From Phoronis australis (lineage: Eukaryota; Phoronida; Phoronidae): DNA of 52,146 nucleotides. A program made the position numbers and the translations under genes. Under the pieces are notes generated by a model. That model was not told the origin of the DNA. It ran no database searches and was given only the letters and a program-made list of their open reading frames with translations. Shown here one piece after another: positions 12,001-24,000 of this stretch. Every line of letters begins with the position of its first letter. Within the stretch, counting starts at the first letter, position 1. The stretch spans positions 670,537 through 722,682 of the forward strand of contig NMRA01000006.1 in assembly GCA_002633005.1 (NCBI GenBank). Reading direction: 5' to 3'.

Positions 12001-15000
12001 TTAGGACACACAGCCGTGGATACAAAAACAAACCTACCATTAGGGGATGTCACAGCAGATGAAGCCATTGAAAAATAATCTACAGCCGAGTTCTTCCCAA
12101 TAAGAATAAAATGCCAATGTTCATACTGATCCTCAGAGTGGTTTGGTCAATAGAGAGGCAGACGCCACAAAACTATTAGTAAAAATGGAGCAGAAGGTGT
12201 CTTCTCCTTAATAAATACCTATTTGTCAAATTTCATGGAATAATCCAATAAAGAACTCTTAAGATACAGAGGCAAACTGTAAAAACTAAGCTTGTCACTA
12301 GGGGGTACACCGCTAGTCACATCCATCCGACAATGGACTCGAGCCGTCACATCCATGACAGGAACACGTCTGCAAAATCCATCCATTGGAGATACAACAG
12401 ACGCCAGACATGATGCGCCCACATAATGGGTGCATAAATGATTAGTCATGCTGGACGTTGCAGGATTCTGGTGACCGCTTTAACACAGGACGCACACTTT
12501 GTCGTAGTTAAGATTGTTGCACATTAGATAACCACTGGCTTATTAATAAGTGGTTTATACAGATGGATGTAAGATGAAACTATAGGCAATGAGTGAAGTC
12601 ACATTAACAGCTTCGTCATGATAGAAACAGTGATGCCTTCATGTAAACATGTGTCTATGACTGTTAGCTATGACAACGCACAGAAATGAGCTCCTGTGAC
12701 CCACTTTACCAATGGTCATAAGTCCCGTCTTACGCAAGATGATTGTAACTTTGATTACATTAAATTTGCACAAAGATTAAAGCGGCTCACAAAAGCGGTA
12801 TAAATATGAAAAATTATCAACTTATCCTCAATTGCAACTTAAAATATTCAAAAATCCAGGGTCGCATATGCAATAATATGTCTACAACCACTTTAGTTAT
12901 GACCAGGCATACAAACCTTCAAAAAACAGGTCACTGAATAAATCTTTTTAATATTAATTGGCCAGGAGTTTTATACTTCTGTTAGAATATAGCATCAAAA
13001 ATTACTTACATTCTTTAACACTGGTTGACAAATCTTTGGTTGTGGCCTTATAACATCCCATACATGACATGGGGGTGTGGAACTCAAAAACAGATTCCTC
13101 CTCTGAACTACTACGGCTACGCATAAGGTCGCTGTATGTGGATAAGTCTGAAAAAGAAGGCATTGTCAATGGGAGTTTCTAAAAATAGGCCCTTGAAATG
13201 TACGCCTACAGGCCAGCAATCTGTGCGAACAATTTTCAAACTACAGGCATACAGGGTAACTTTTGGAGCCTGAACTTTTATTGTTAATGCTTCACTTGGT
13301 TTGTAAGCTAGTGTAAGAAAGAGCTTGCATAATTTATTTTAAACATGTACAGAGCTTGCATCAAGAGATATCATGATATACTTTTTAAAATTAATATTTA
13401 CGGTTCCCATAGTTGGAAACAACCCCGAGTCTATATTTGGTGCAAACCAAGCTGCAGTGTCAATGTAGATAACACATACATCACGGCTAACTTTGACAGA
13501 AGCATTCTCTTACAAATTTCAATATAAAAACTTGCTGGCACAATGAAACATCAAAGCATTAAAGACGCAATGAAATTCACAACTCACAGAAAGGAAAAAA
13601 GTAAAATTAAAGCTGATTTTCCTTAAAGTTCTGATATGGCAAATAATCTTAAAGGCAAAAAGCCAATCTTTATCACCTGTGTCATTGCGTGACTTCTGTT
13701 CACAAGGCAAATAGCACCTAGTGTCTTCACCTTCTTGTACCTATGTGACAAACAACAGTCAGAGGAAGTTACAGTCAGCAGTAATGATGTGTGTTAGAGT
13801 GACAATCAATAGGCGCTTCCAGAATTCAACTTTTTGATTCGCGGAGGTAGAAAACCAGCATTGTGTGTTTGACCTGGATTTCGCAAGTAAAGCTAATATG
13901 GAGCATTAAAGTGACGAATGCAAATGAAGGGCAGACGCCCAACTAAAGTGTGGGTAAAAAGACTACAGAATCAGAAAGAACACCGAGGAATTTCAAGAGG
14001 AGGCCATTAAGTCAGTATCTTGGAGTATCTCAGCAAGGTTTCACAACATCTTGTAGTTTAAAAAACAAATCAAGAATACCTCTCCATAATAAAACTCAAC
14101 AGAATTTCAGAGCAGCTAGCAGTGGCGGATCTACATTTTCAGCAAGGGGGGGTTTAGGATTCCCGCCAAGGTCGAATCGTAGGCGCGTGGCGCCGAGCGG
14201 GGGGAGGTCGGGAGGGGGGTTTCCCCTCCCGTGTAAGTTATTTTTTTGTTTTTGTAACCAAATAGTGAAATTTCCATGCATCCTGGTAAGTTTCTGGCAC
14301 TTAACATGTCTCTGGAGTTTTTCTTAGGATAATTAAAAACCCTTCTAGATTTCGTCACATGAACTTGGCACATACGTTTCGTGATACCATATTGTGCACA
14401 TNCCCAATAGTGTTTCACAGTATTATTATATTAAATAACGTTGTAGAATCACTTTGAGGTGGTCGTGCAATAACATCATTTCTAAAATCTATTGGACAGG
14501 TTTACTAAACTATAGTCAGTTACTTCACCGGTCACTTTCAGGTGTCACAGCATTAGAATGAGCCTTGGGACCTAGTATACTCATGCTGGCCAACTTTGGA
14601 ATTGTGTTTATTCTTGGATTTGAACAAAGAACCTTTCAGTTGTCAGTGCAGCACTCATAACTCCTAGACCACACAGTTACTCATCAGCTTGTGTATTAAT
14701 AACATTAACAGCTGTGTCTTTATGTCTATCAAAACATGGGTCTAAGCTCTGTTCACTGTCACTTGACACAACAAACAACATGAGCATGTAATCAATTATT
14801 CCTATAGCCCGACTTGCATCCCCTATTTATTGTCAACCTTCTTTAGTGTATTACCGCACAATACAGCAGAATTTCACATCATCACATCTCTCACGAAAAG
14901 AAACTTTAATAAAATTATACTTCACTAGAGCTAACCCTGTGGGCATGTAAGTCAAGGGATATGTATATTCATGGAGGCAGCTATTACACTGGCTTTTTGT

Positions 15001-18000
15001 TAGAGAATAAGTTTAGAATGGAACTGAAACAAGTCACTGTGAGACCGACTTTAAAGCACAGCTGCCATAAAAACGTTTTAACAAAATGTTGAATATCTGA
15101 AGTAAAGCAATCAATTTACTGCAAACTTACCAGTGTCTATCTGTACCAAACCATAAAGCCAACACAAAATCGAAAAAATGGCAATGTTTGAAGTATTACA
15201 GTGCGTACCTGATCACACCCGCTCTGTAGTCCAGACTGTGTGTCTTCAGTGATGATATGTCGGGTTCACCAATGCTTGATGTTTCAGGAGTCAGAATATC
15301 CGACTCCTTGTCCACACTGGTGGTTCGTTGTCGCTTCAATGTCTTAAGTACGGCTAGTCCATGTGCATCACGTACTGATGTGTAGGGTATGCTTACATCA
15401 ACACTAGACATGACAGGGTTGGAATGCCTCTTTCGTATACTCGGCGTACGCTGCAGGTTGGCCAGTTTCCTCATTAATACTGAAGGGTGCACCGTGCGCA
15501 CTGCGGCGTCCGATGTCTGGTGGGTCAGCGAGATTTGGCTGGGTATGGGGGTCAGGCCGGGTTCAGCGTGCGTACGGCATGCAGAGTCATTAGAACTGAT
15601 GAAGCCACTTGTGTTCGAGTCTGTGTTGAAGCTGTCTGAACGGCTCTTACTATAGCTGTCATAGCTACTACTGCGCTCATTCTTAACACTACTGCTGCGC
15701 TGTTTAAGACTGAGGAACTCTGACGGGCTGCTGGGCATTTCCTGCTGACTGATACTGCGGATCCTCACCAGTCGCTCTCTAGCAGACTTCACAGCAAGTC
15801 TATCACCGGTGTTACCTTCCTCATTCTGAATCCCTGAATCAATCCTCGTGCGATACTCTTCACTCTTGTCCACCTGCTGACCAATAGCCACGTGTGTCAT
15901 GTCAACAGCCACCACCTCCTCCTGTGCCTCAGTTACACCCACTTGGTCGTCCACCTCACTTGTGGAGTACACCCTGACCTCTTTCCCCTCAGGGATACTG
16001 TTCTCTCTTGATTTCAAGCTCCGTACTGTACGTCTCTGTGAGCAGTCCGACCCCGACCTGCTCCGAGCTTCTCCACCATCTCCCATGACAAAGCAGGCAG
16101 TCCTAGCTGGACTGCCTTGAGCTAAAACATTAGGCTCACTTTCCAGGCTGGCACAGCTGGCATAGGACTGTGTCTCCTCAGTGAAGTCTTCAGTCACAAA
16201 CTCATCTTCATGCATTACAGGCCACAACTCATGGTGGTTGGTCAATACCGACTCCCAGCCATACTCTTTCAATAGTCTGGCACCTTGAGGAGTGGACGCA
16301 ATGAGGCCCAACGAATAGAACGCAGTACTGAAGAGGAAATACAACACCACATTATACGCAGTATGGGTTCATTCATATTATCATAAGTCTGCAGTGAATT
16401 GCATGCACTCCATGTAAACAATTCTCAACTAATGAGCGTGTATCCAGTGAAGTGTTTATGCACTGTGATAAATGCTCTCATGTCAATGATACACTTCTCT
16501 GCAGTGTTGCATAGAACGTGCACACATCATGGTGACAATCTCCATTATATTCTGAACAACTGTCATGTTGACTACTTTTCTGTGAAATTGACATTTCCCC
16601 TTCAAATTTCGAACTTAAAATTGTTAGGTCATTTATCTATTAGTGACCTTCATAATAGCCAATTGTGCAGCAGTAGTGGTGACCTACTTCGCTCAGCACA
16701 CAGGAAAAGAAGTAGTAAGTCTGAATAGAGGCTCAACAGTATAAAGGTTAACATTCTTCTCTGCCAGTACTTCGGGAGCAAGTTTTCGGATATACAGCAT
16801 TGATTAAACGCACGACACTTTTCATTGTTGACAGTCTTTATTCCATTGCATTCATGTCTTCGGAACAACTCTACTCTCAACTGAACATACTAGTTTCATT
16901 TTCTCTTGTTCAGTTGAGAGTAGAGTTTTGTTCTGAAGGTATGAACGTAATGGAATAAAGACTGTCAACAATGAAAAGTATCGTGCGTTTAATCAATGCT
17001 GTATATTCTTCTCTGCAGAAATGTTACTAAGTAGGTCTTACTTCACAGCTCAATTTTTGTGCACAGTCACAAAATTAAATCAAACTAATTGACACTCACC
17101 AATGTGTGAAACTGTGTATCCCAAGGTAACGATCGTATTTCAGATCGAAGCAAAGTTCACGTCACGTGATGGGTGACAGTTGAAAGCAGGTGTCATTACA
17201 TAGCATATAATTTATACATAGCAGACCCTGATAATATGAAGTACGAAGCACAAACTGGTCCACTCAATAACACAAATCATACACTCAGTAACACACTACA
17301 GAACGAACCAATCCATAACTCCTGTAGTATCCCATACTAACAAACCTACCCTCGGATAGAGAACACTGCACTCTCCTCAGCTAACTTGATAATTTCAGGC
17401 ACAACTCGCTCCTCTCGCAAGAGGCTGATGCCCCAGAATGACGAGCCAATGTGACCCTACAATAATGTCCAACAGTTTTAATTAGATTCAAGTCAATACC
17501 AGAACTATAGGACAGTTGTATGCTACTGAAAGCATTGTCAAATTTGTGTAAAGCATACCCTTATTACGTTACTTTTTCAAGCTTATATACAAAATTTAAT
17601 TTACAAGGAAAGTAATCTCAAAAGTGCTGAAGATTATAATAACTAGACAAATGGTACTCAATTTCTGAATACTACAATACATGCCTAAAATAATCAGACA
17701 GAATGACCTATAATTCCCAGTCATGACCGCCAAGTGCACTTCAAGTTCAGTGTAGTAACTAGAATGACCTGTCATGACAGAGAAATGGTTTTATGTCTGA
17801 TTACTATTGGGATAGAGTGTAACTAGTATTATAGCATTTGTTTTTCAAAATGTTGGCAGCAGTAATTAACTGAAGTGACATCAACATTGTTCAATAGAAG
17901 CTCATTTGGACAAGAAGAATGCAAAAATAACGTCTGTGACACAAAGTGTCTTCTGCTGCATCTAACAACCTACCACAGCCCAGAGAGCAGCCTTAACCAT

Positions 18001-21000
18001 GAGTAGGTCCTCCTCAGTGTGAAGGGGGTGTGCCCTGACACAGGTAAAGTACTCATGTAGGTACGACTGGCTGTTTAGCAGATTGAAGCCATCTTTATGT
18101 TGTACAAGCTGCCCATACAGGTGACTAGGCAGGTAGACAGCCTTCCGGGGACGTCTGAAAATGGCAAAGGTGGGGAAAAACTGATGATTTCATGGAGAAC
18201 TTATTATCAGCACTGCTTATCGTGCTGCCAGTCTGGGACCCAAAGATGACCTAAACTAAGAACTCCTAACCATCTAGAAAGGGGTTAGATGTTGAACACA
18301 ATTAGGCTATGAAATTTACTACCCTTAAGTATCTAATGCTTTAGTATAAAAATAGAGTTAGCAACTGAATGGACAAAAGGTCTTGTTTCAGTCAATGCTA
18401 GAACAGTGATGGTAGTGCTAGAATGGCTGCTTTTGATGTAATTTGCATGTTCTGTCAGGTGACCAGACTAATAAATTTGACTGGTTCTTGGATGAGGACT
18501 TTCGGCTTACAGACCAATCAAATGTCTTAGCTGTTTGACCCTGCAGACCTTGCGAGGTCAATCATGTGCATCCATTGTCACCTCATCTCATCTCTCTGAA
18601 TGCTTTCAGACAATGATGCCCAAGCAGCTTACTTGTTGGATGTCCGTCGTCTATAAGAGCCATCGTAAGATTTTTCGTAAGTAGTCAAGGCTTCATACAA
18701 CATCTCCTCAACTATCTTCACATACTTCAAGTTGAATGTCTGACATGAAAGAAATGGAGAAATAGAGCACAATTATTAAGACGCGAACGTGAGCTTGCCT
18801 GTTAAAATATGAAAAGCATTAGTTGAAACAGTGTAAAAATTTCCAAAAGCATGGTGCACTTGATGACTTAAAGCCCACTGATGAAAGCACAACTCCTGAA
18901 TGATCCAAGAGTTTTATGAAGTATAGTTTACAATTTCCATAATTTTTTTCTGTCACAAAAAAATAGACATGGAGTAATATTTGATTAAACCAGTTAAGCC
19001 AACTGAATGCAAGCGCTGACAATATGGCTCACAGCAGGAGGGGTTATCTCATTAATTGACTTTCTGAGTCTTTTTCCTTTTCCACAAAGTTCCCATGCAT
19101 GGTCTATTAGTCAACTTCCATGTTTTTCATGAAGTGTGGGAACCATGCATGTAAATGAACTGGAAAGTACCAACAAAGAAACAGACACAGCAATATTGAA
19201 AACCTGTAGTGAAGTGATGAGATACACTATAACCACTTTATACCTTATGGTGAAGTGATGACATACACTATACCCACTATATACCTTATGGTGGTGATGA
19301 GATGCATTATACCCACTATATACCTTACGGTGAAGTGATGAGATGCATTATACCCACTATATACCTTATGGTGAAGTGGTGAGATGCACTACAACCACTA
19401 TATACTTTATGGTGAAGTGATGAGATGCACTACAACCCTATATACCTTATGGTGAAGAGATGAGATGCACTATAACCACTATATACCTTATGGTGAAGTG
19501 GTGAGATGCATTATACCCACTATATACCTTATGGTGAAGTGATGAGATGCANGATGAAGTGACGAGATGCACTATAACCACTATATACCTTATGGTGAAG
19601 TGGTGAGATGCACTATAACCACTATATACCTTATGGTGAAGTGATGAGATGCACTATTCCCACTATATACCTTATGCCACTTCTCTAGCTCGTGGCTGAC
19701 GTAGTTAGCATCTGTCAGGAACTTGAAGCCTGTTGGTACCGAAAAGAACCTGGCTACCAACATGGTGCCCTTGTCACCAAGATGGAGGAAAGAAGGACGC
19801 ATCTGGATCAGTGACAACAGGTTGGCCTAAAGAACAAGACAAGACTAAAACTGTGTAGGGCTGTAGGAATTTCCAAATTTGAATACCTTTAGAACACCAT
19901 ATCTCAGAAACGGCTAATCGCAGTAAACAGAACTTTCAGATACAATGCTTCATGGACTGGCTTCCAAAACGATTAGGAATAATTGTTTTTAAATCTTCCG
20001 CATATGCATGAGGTGCTATCAAAATTAGGAGTTTATGCAGTTACTGATGGATTGATAAGAAGTCAAAAATCAAAAATCAAATCCTACAGGCTTTCTACTT
20101 TCATTTAATATGTATACTGAATAAATGAGTTGAAATCCATAGTTAAGTACTTGGCTAAATACAGACTCGTTGATGAAGATCCCACCAGTGCTGCCTCTCA
20201 CCAAAATTGAAAAAAGTATCCACGCTGTCATAAAAAAGCATAATTTTCTATAACGGCTGGCGATGATTTTCAGACGGCTCCAACTGCTGTGGCGCCTCCT
20301 AGTGGCAGCCATTTTGCATCCATGACTGCATCTCCTACACCCTCTGAAGGATTGTTATTAAATTTCTAATGTGTATTTATACGAAGTTGGCAACCGTTGA
20401 CAATAACTTTCAAATGGATGTAACTAAGGCTGTGCCTCCTAGCGGCAATTTTTTGTGTCTTTAAAGTTCCTTCATGGATTTTCATGAAATTTTGTAAATA
20501 GGTTTCTATTAAAGAGGCAATGACATAAACCCACTTTCAGATTTGAAGTAGTGCGTGCCACGCCATTGCTGTTTTTATAATTTTTGAGTCTGTTTTTGGC
20601 GTACTTCACACCATTCTAAAGATGATTATAAAAGTTGCCATATATGTTCCTAGAGGAAAGGAAATGGCTGGCACTTGGAGAAAGTATAAGGTATGATTTT
20701 CACCAAAAATAAAAATTGTAATACATTCAAAAAGTATAAAGTGGCAGTACTGTCCTTCATAACCTACACGAAGGAGAGACTGAGGAATGACTAGACCAAA
20801 AACAAAGTTAACACAATATGAGAAATATCCATAACACTTGTATCATCACTTAAAACACTGGTAAGATGGCAAATTATAAAATTGTACAATATAAATCCCC
20901 ATGCAAATTGAATCACCTCTTCCTCGCAGGCCTCGTCTATGACAGCTAGAGCTTTCATGGCCACAGGTCGACACTGGTCATAAAGTTGAGTGACTAGCAG

Positions 21001-24000
21001 TTCCATGGCCCACGTACAGAAGTACGGTACACGCGCTCGCAGCAGCACACGGAAGAAACCAGCAGTGTAGAGCCGAGCAGTCTGTAACAGGGACACAATT
21101 GTTGATAGTGAAATGAGTCTGCTTCACACGTGACTAGTCTCATAATATGTCCGTTAATGAAACATTAAACAGACAGCATGTGCTTCAATAGTGTTCTTAT
21201 TACTGAAATAAGACGGGATACCTCTGACTGACTGAAATGGACAGCTTCTCAGTAATCCATCGAGAGACAGTGCATTACTATGGACCTCAAAAAAGATAGC
21301 AAGACATGATAAAATGCAGGTTAGTGAAATAACTTTGGTGAAATATTATGCAATAATTCATGCCATACACTCGCTTACACGTGGTTTATGCAAACACAAG
21401 CCATACAGCATACACAGAATTAACACTCTAGTGTGCAAAAGCATTGCCACACACAGATAAGTTCAATATACTTCCATGTTATACACCATGTACAACTTTT
21501 GCACTCGACCAAGTGTTTATCACATACAAAATGATACCACAAGGCTACTGTAAACAGTACTTGCCTCTGATGTTGCGGTAAGTGCCTTTGATAGAATGAT
21601 TCTTGTAAGGCCAGACTGGGTGTAGTCCAGTGAGGACACTATCAACTTGACATAACAGTCATGTGAAGTGATTGTGACAAGGTCCAAAAGGCTGAAATAA
21701 AGGCAAGCGAATGGTAAAGAGTGGTTTGTAAACAAATGGAGAGGCTTCTGAAAAGAAATAACTTTAAAACAGTATTCCAAACATTGTCAACTGTGTGATT
21801 TTTAGATGTCAGTAGATTGATTTAAACATAACACAGTCTCATTTATCTCGTTAGCGACCAAAGAAACTGATTTCACAATAACTAGAAATATTTTGCAACT
21901 CATGAATTATTCAAACAAAACTAGGGAGTGCATTTTCAACCAAGAATGTGTGCAAGTTGATCAGTAGACATTGTCCAAAGAGGCACTTATAAACTGTCAG
22001 GAGATAGGTTTCTGCAGAGACAAACCCCTGTCAATGAGCGTTGTGATAAAATATCTTCTTTTTATCAAATAAAGTCATCAATTTCTCTTTCTACATCTTA
22101 AATTTGCTAATTTACAAAACATAATAATGCAATACAAGCCATCTCTTACATTTGTAGTAGTCCTGCTTTTTCCAACAACTTTGTGCCCTTTTGTGTCGAA
22201 GAGAATTTTCCGATGAACAAAAAGTAATCTTGAGCTAAAGTGTTCATGATCTTGGATACACTGAAGGTGGCGTCCAATGGAGCACGTTGTTGTCGCACCT
22301 ACAAGTTCAGAGGTCAACAGGTGGTCATACAGACAAGTCAATATTATGGCACATAAAGTACAGATTTGGGTAGTTGTCCCAATGTAAAGAGTGGGTCACA
22401 GCAGCTGTTCCAATGTGCCCTTTAATAATACAGCTGGTAATTTGCATTTCACAAGGTGGCACCACTGGCTACAAACTCTCACACAAGAAAACCAAGCATG
22501 TCTCATGTAATATACATCTTTGAAGTACGGTGACATTCTCAATTAAAAATATCAAAGTTTAATCATTTTCATAGAACTGAAACACCATATAACCATTTTG
22601 AAGAAATATGAATTTTTCATCATTAAAATACTAATCAAGTTCAAAACTGTAACATTTTCCACACAAAAGAAATTGCCAACTTTTTTCTGACAAGTTGAAA
22701 AACCCACAACAAATGTTAGGGGTATTACCACTGTCAACAACTAAAGCAAATATTCAATTTGTGTGTTTCAATACTTAGGAATCGTCTAAAATGACTCATA
22801 GCAAAGAAAAATGTCATCTTCTAAAAAGTTGAAGGTTGCCTTTTGCCCACTCACCTCCATCAAGCAGGTTGACAAGTCTGACAACAGGTCATCCAATATA
22901 CTGTTACACTCAGAGTCATCACGCTCTAACAGGAAGTCAATCAACAGAAGGCCAACGTACGAGAATGTCTGGGCAGTCTCACGGTTCAGTTCAAGTGCAG
23001 AAAACAGTCGATTTGAGGGCTTGAAAAAGAACGCCAATCTGCGGATGAACCTGGAAGACAAAGATTACAACAGTGAGGTCTTGAGAGCAAAGGCATTTAC
23101 ATCATTCATACTTGGACTTCATCTATATAAAAAGAACACCATCATGTTCATTATTATGTTTGCTAAACATGCAAATTCCTAGTTACCTTAGAACCTAGTC
23201 ACACAAAGGACGTTGTTAGTACCATCCCATAAGTGGGACAAAAACTGAGTGGGAAACCATTGAGCAATGAACAATCTTAGTAAGAATTGTGTAAATAGTG
23301 TATTTTCACATCCATCCATCCCATGTCGGCTCCATCAATACATGAAGACAGTATCAGACAGGGCCCTGAGAGACATACTCTCCTGGTCTTTATTAACTAA
23401 GTGTGCAACAATTGTATCAGTCTAACAACGAGATTCTGGAAAGGGACTGCAGAAAAAGGATGTGAGTAATTCAGAGCTGTGATCATCTCAGTAAACCCAT
23501 TGTTACTCCTTGGACATACCTTAAATTATTCTGATCATCCATTTTCTTCAAGCTGTCATCAGACCACTATAAAAAAATATTCATGTTCTGTTTAACCAAA
23601 GAGCCAACACAGGCAGTGTGTAAACATTATTATAATGTTAATATTTAAAAAATAAGCACAGAAAGAAAATCTGGTCAAATGAGCAAGGACGTTGAAATAG
23701 AACTTTGTCTGTTTCATTTAAATCTTAATGTAGATCACAACTCAAGCCAAATGAGACGAGGCATCTCTCATTGACAACATGATATTGAATTTTTGCGAAT
23801 GAAACAAAATATAATTATAAAACAATTGTCTAGCAAATTTGTTCACATTAGGACTAAAATTTGCAGAATTGCTGTCCGAAAAGCAAACACATGTACACCG
23901 TTTGAAAATTATCACAAAGAAAATTCTTGAAGGGCCGAAATTTACATAACGGCTAAAAACATAATTGTTCTTGCGTCGAGAAATTCATTTTGTGTACTTA

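Noticed and set aside
13950-14418. ORFs on both strands around 14100-14400
   Set aside because: They cross a G-rich transposon-like stretch and an N, and match no expected Rictor segment.
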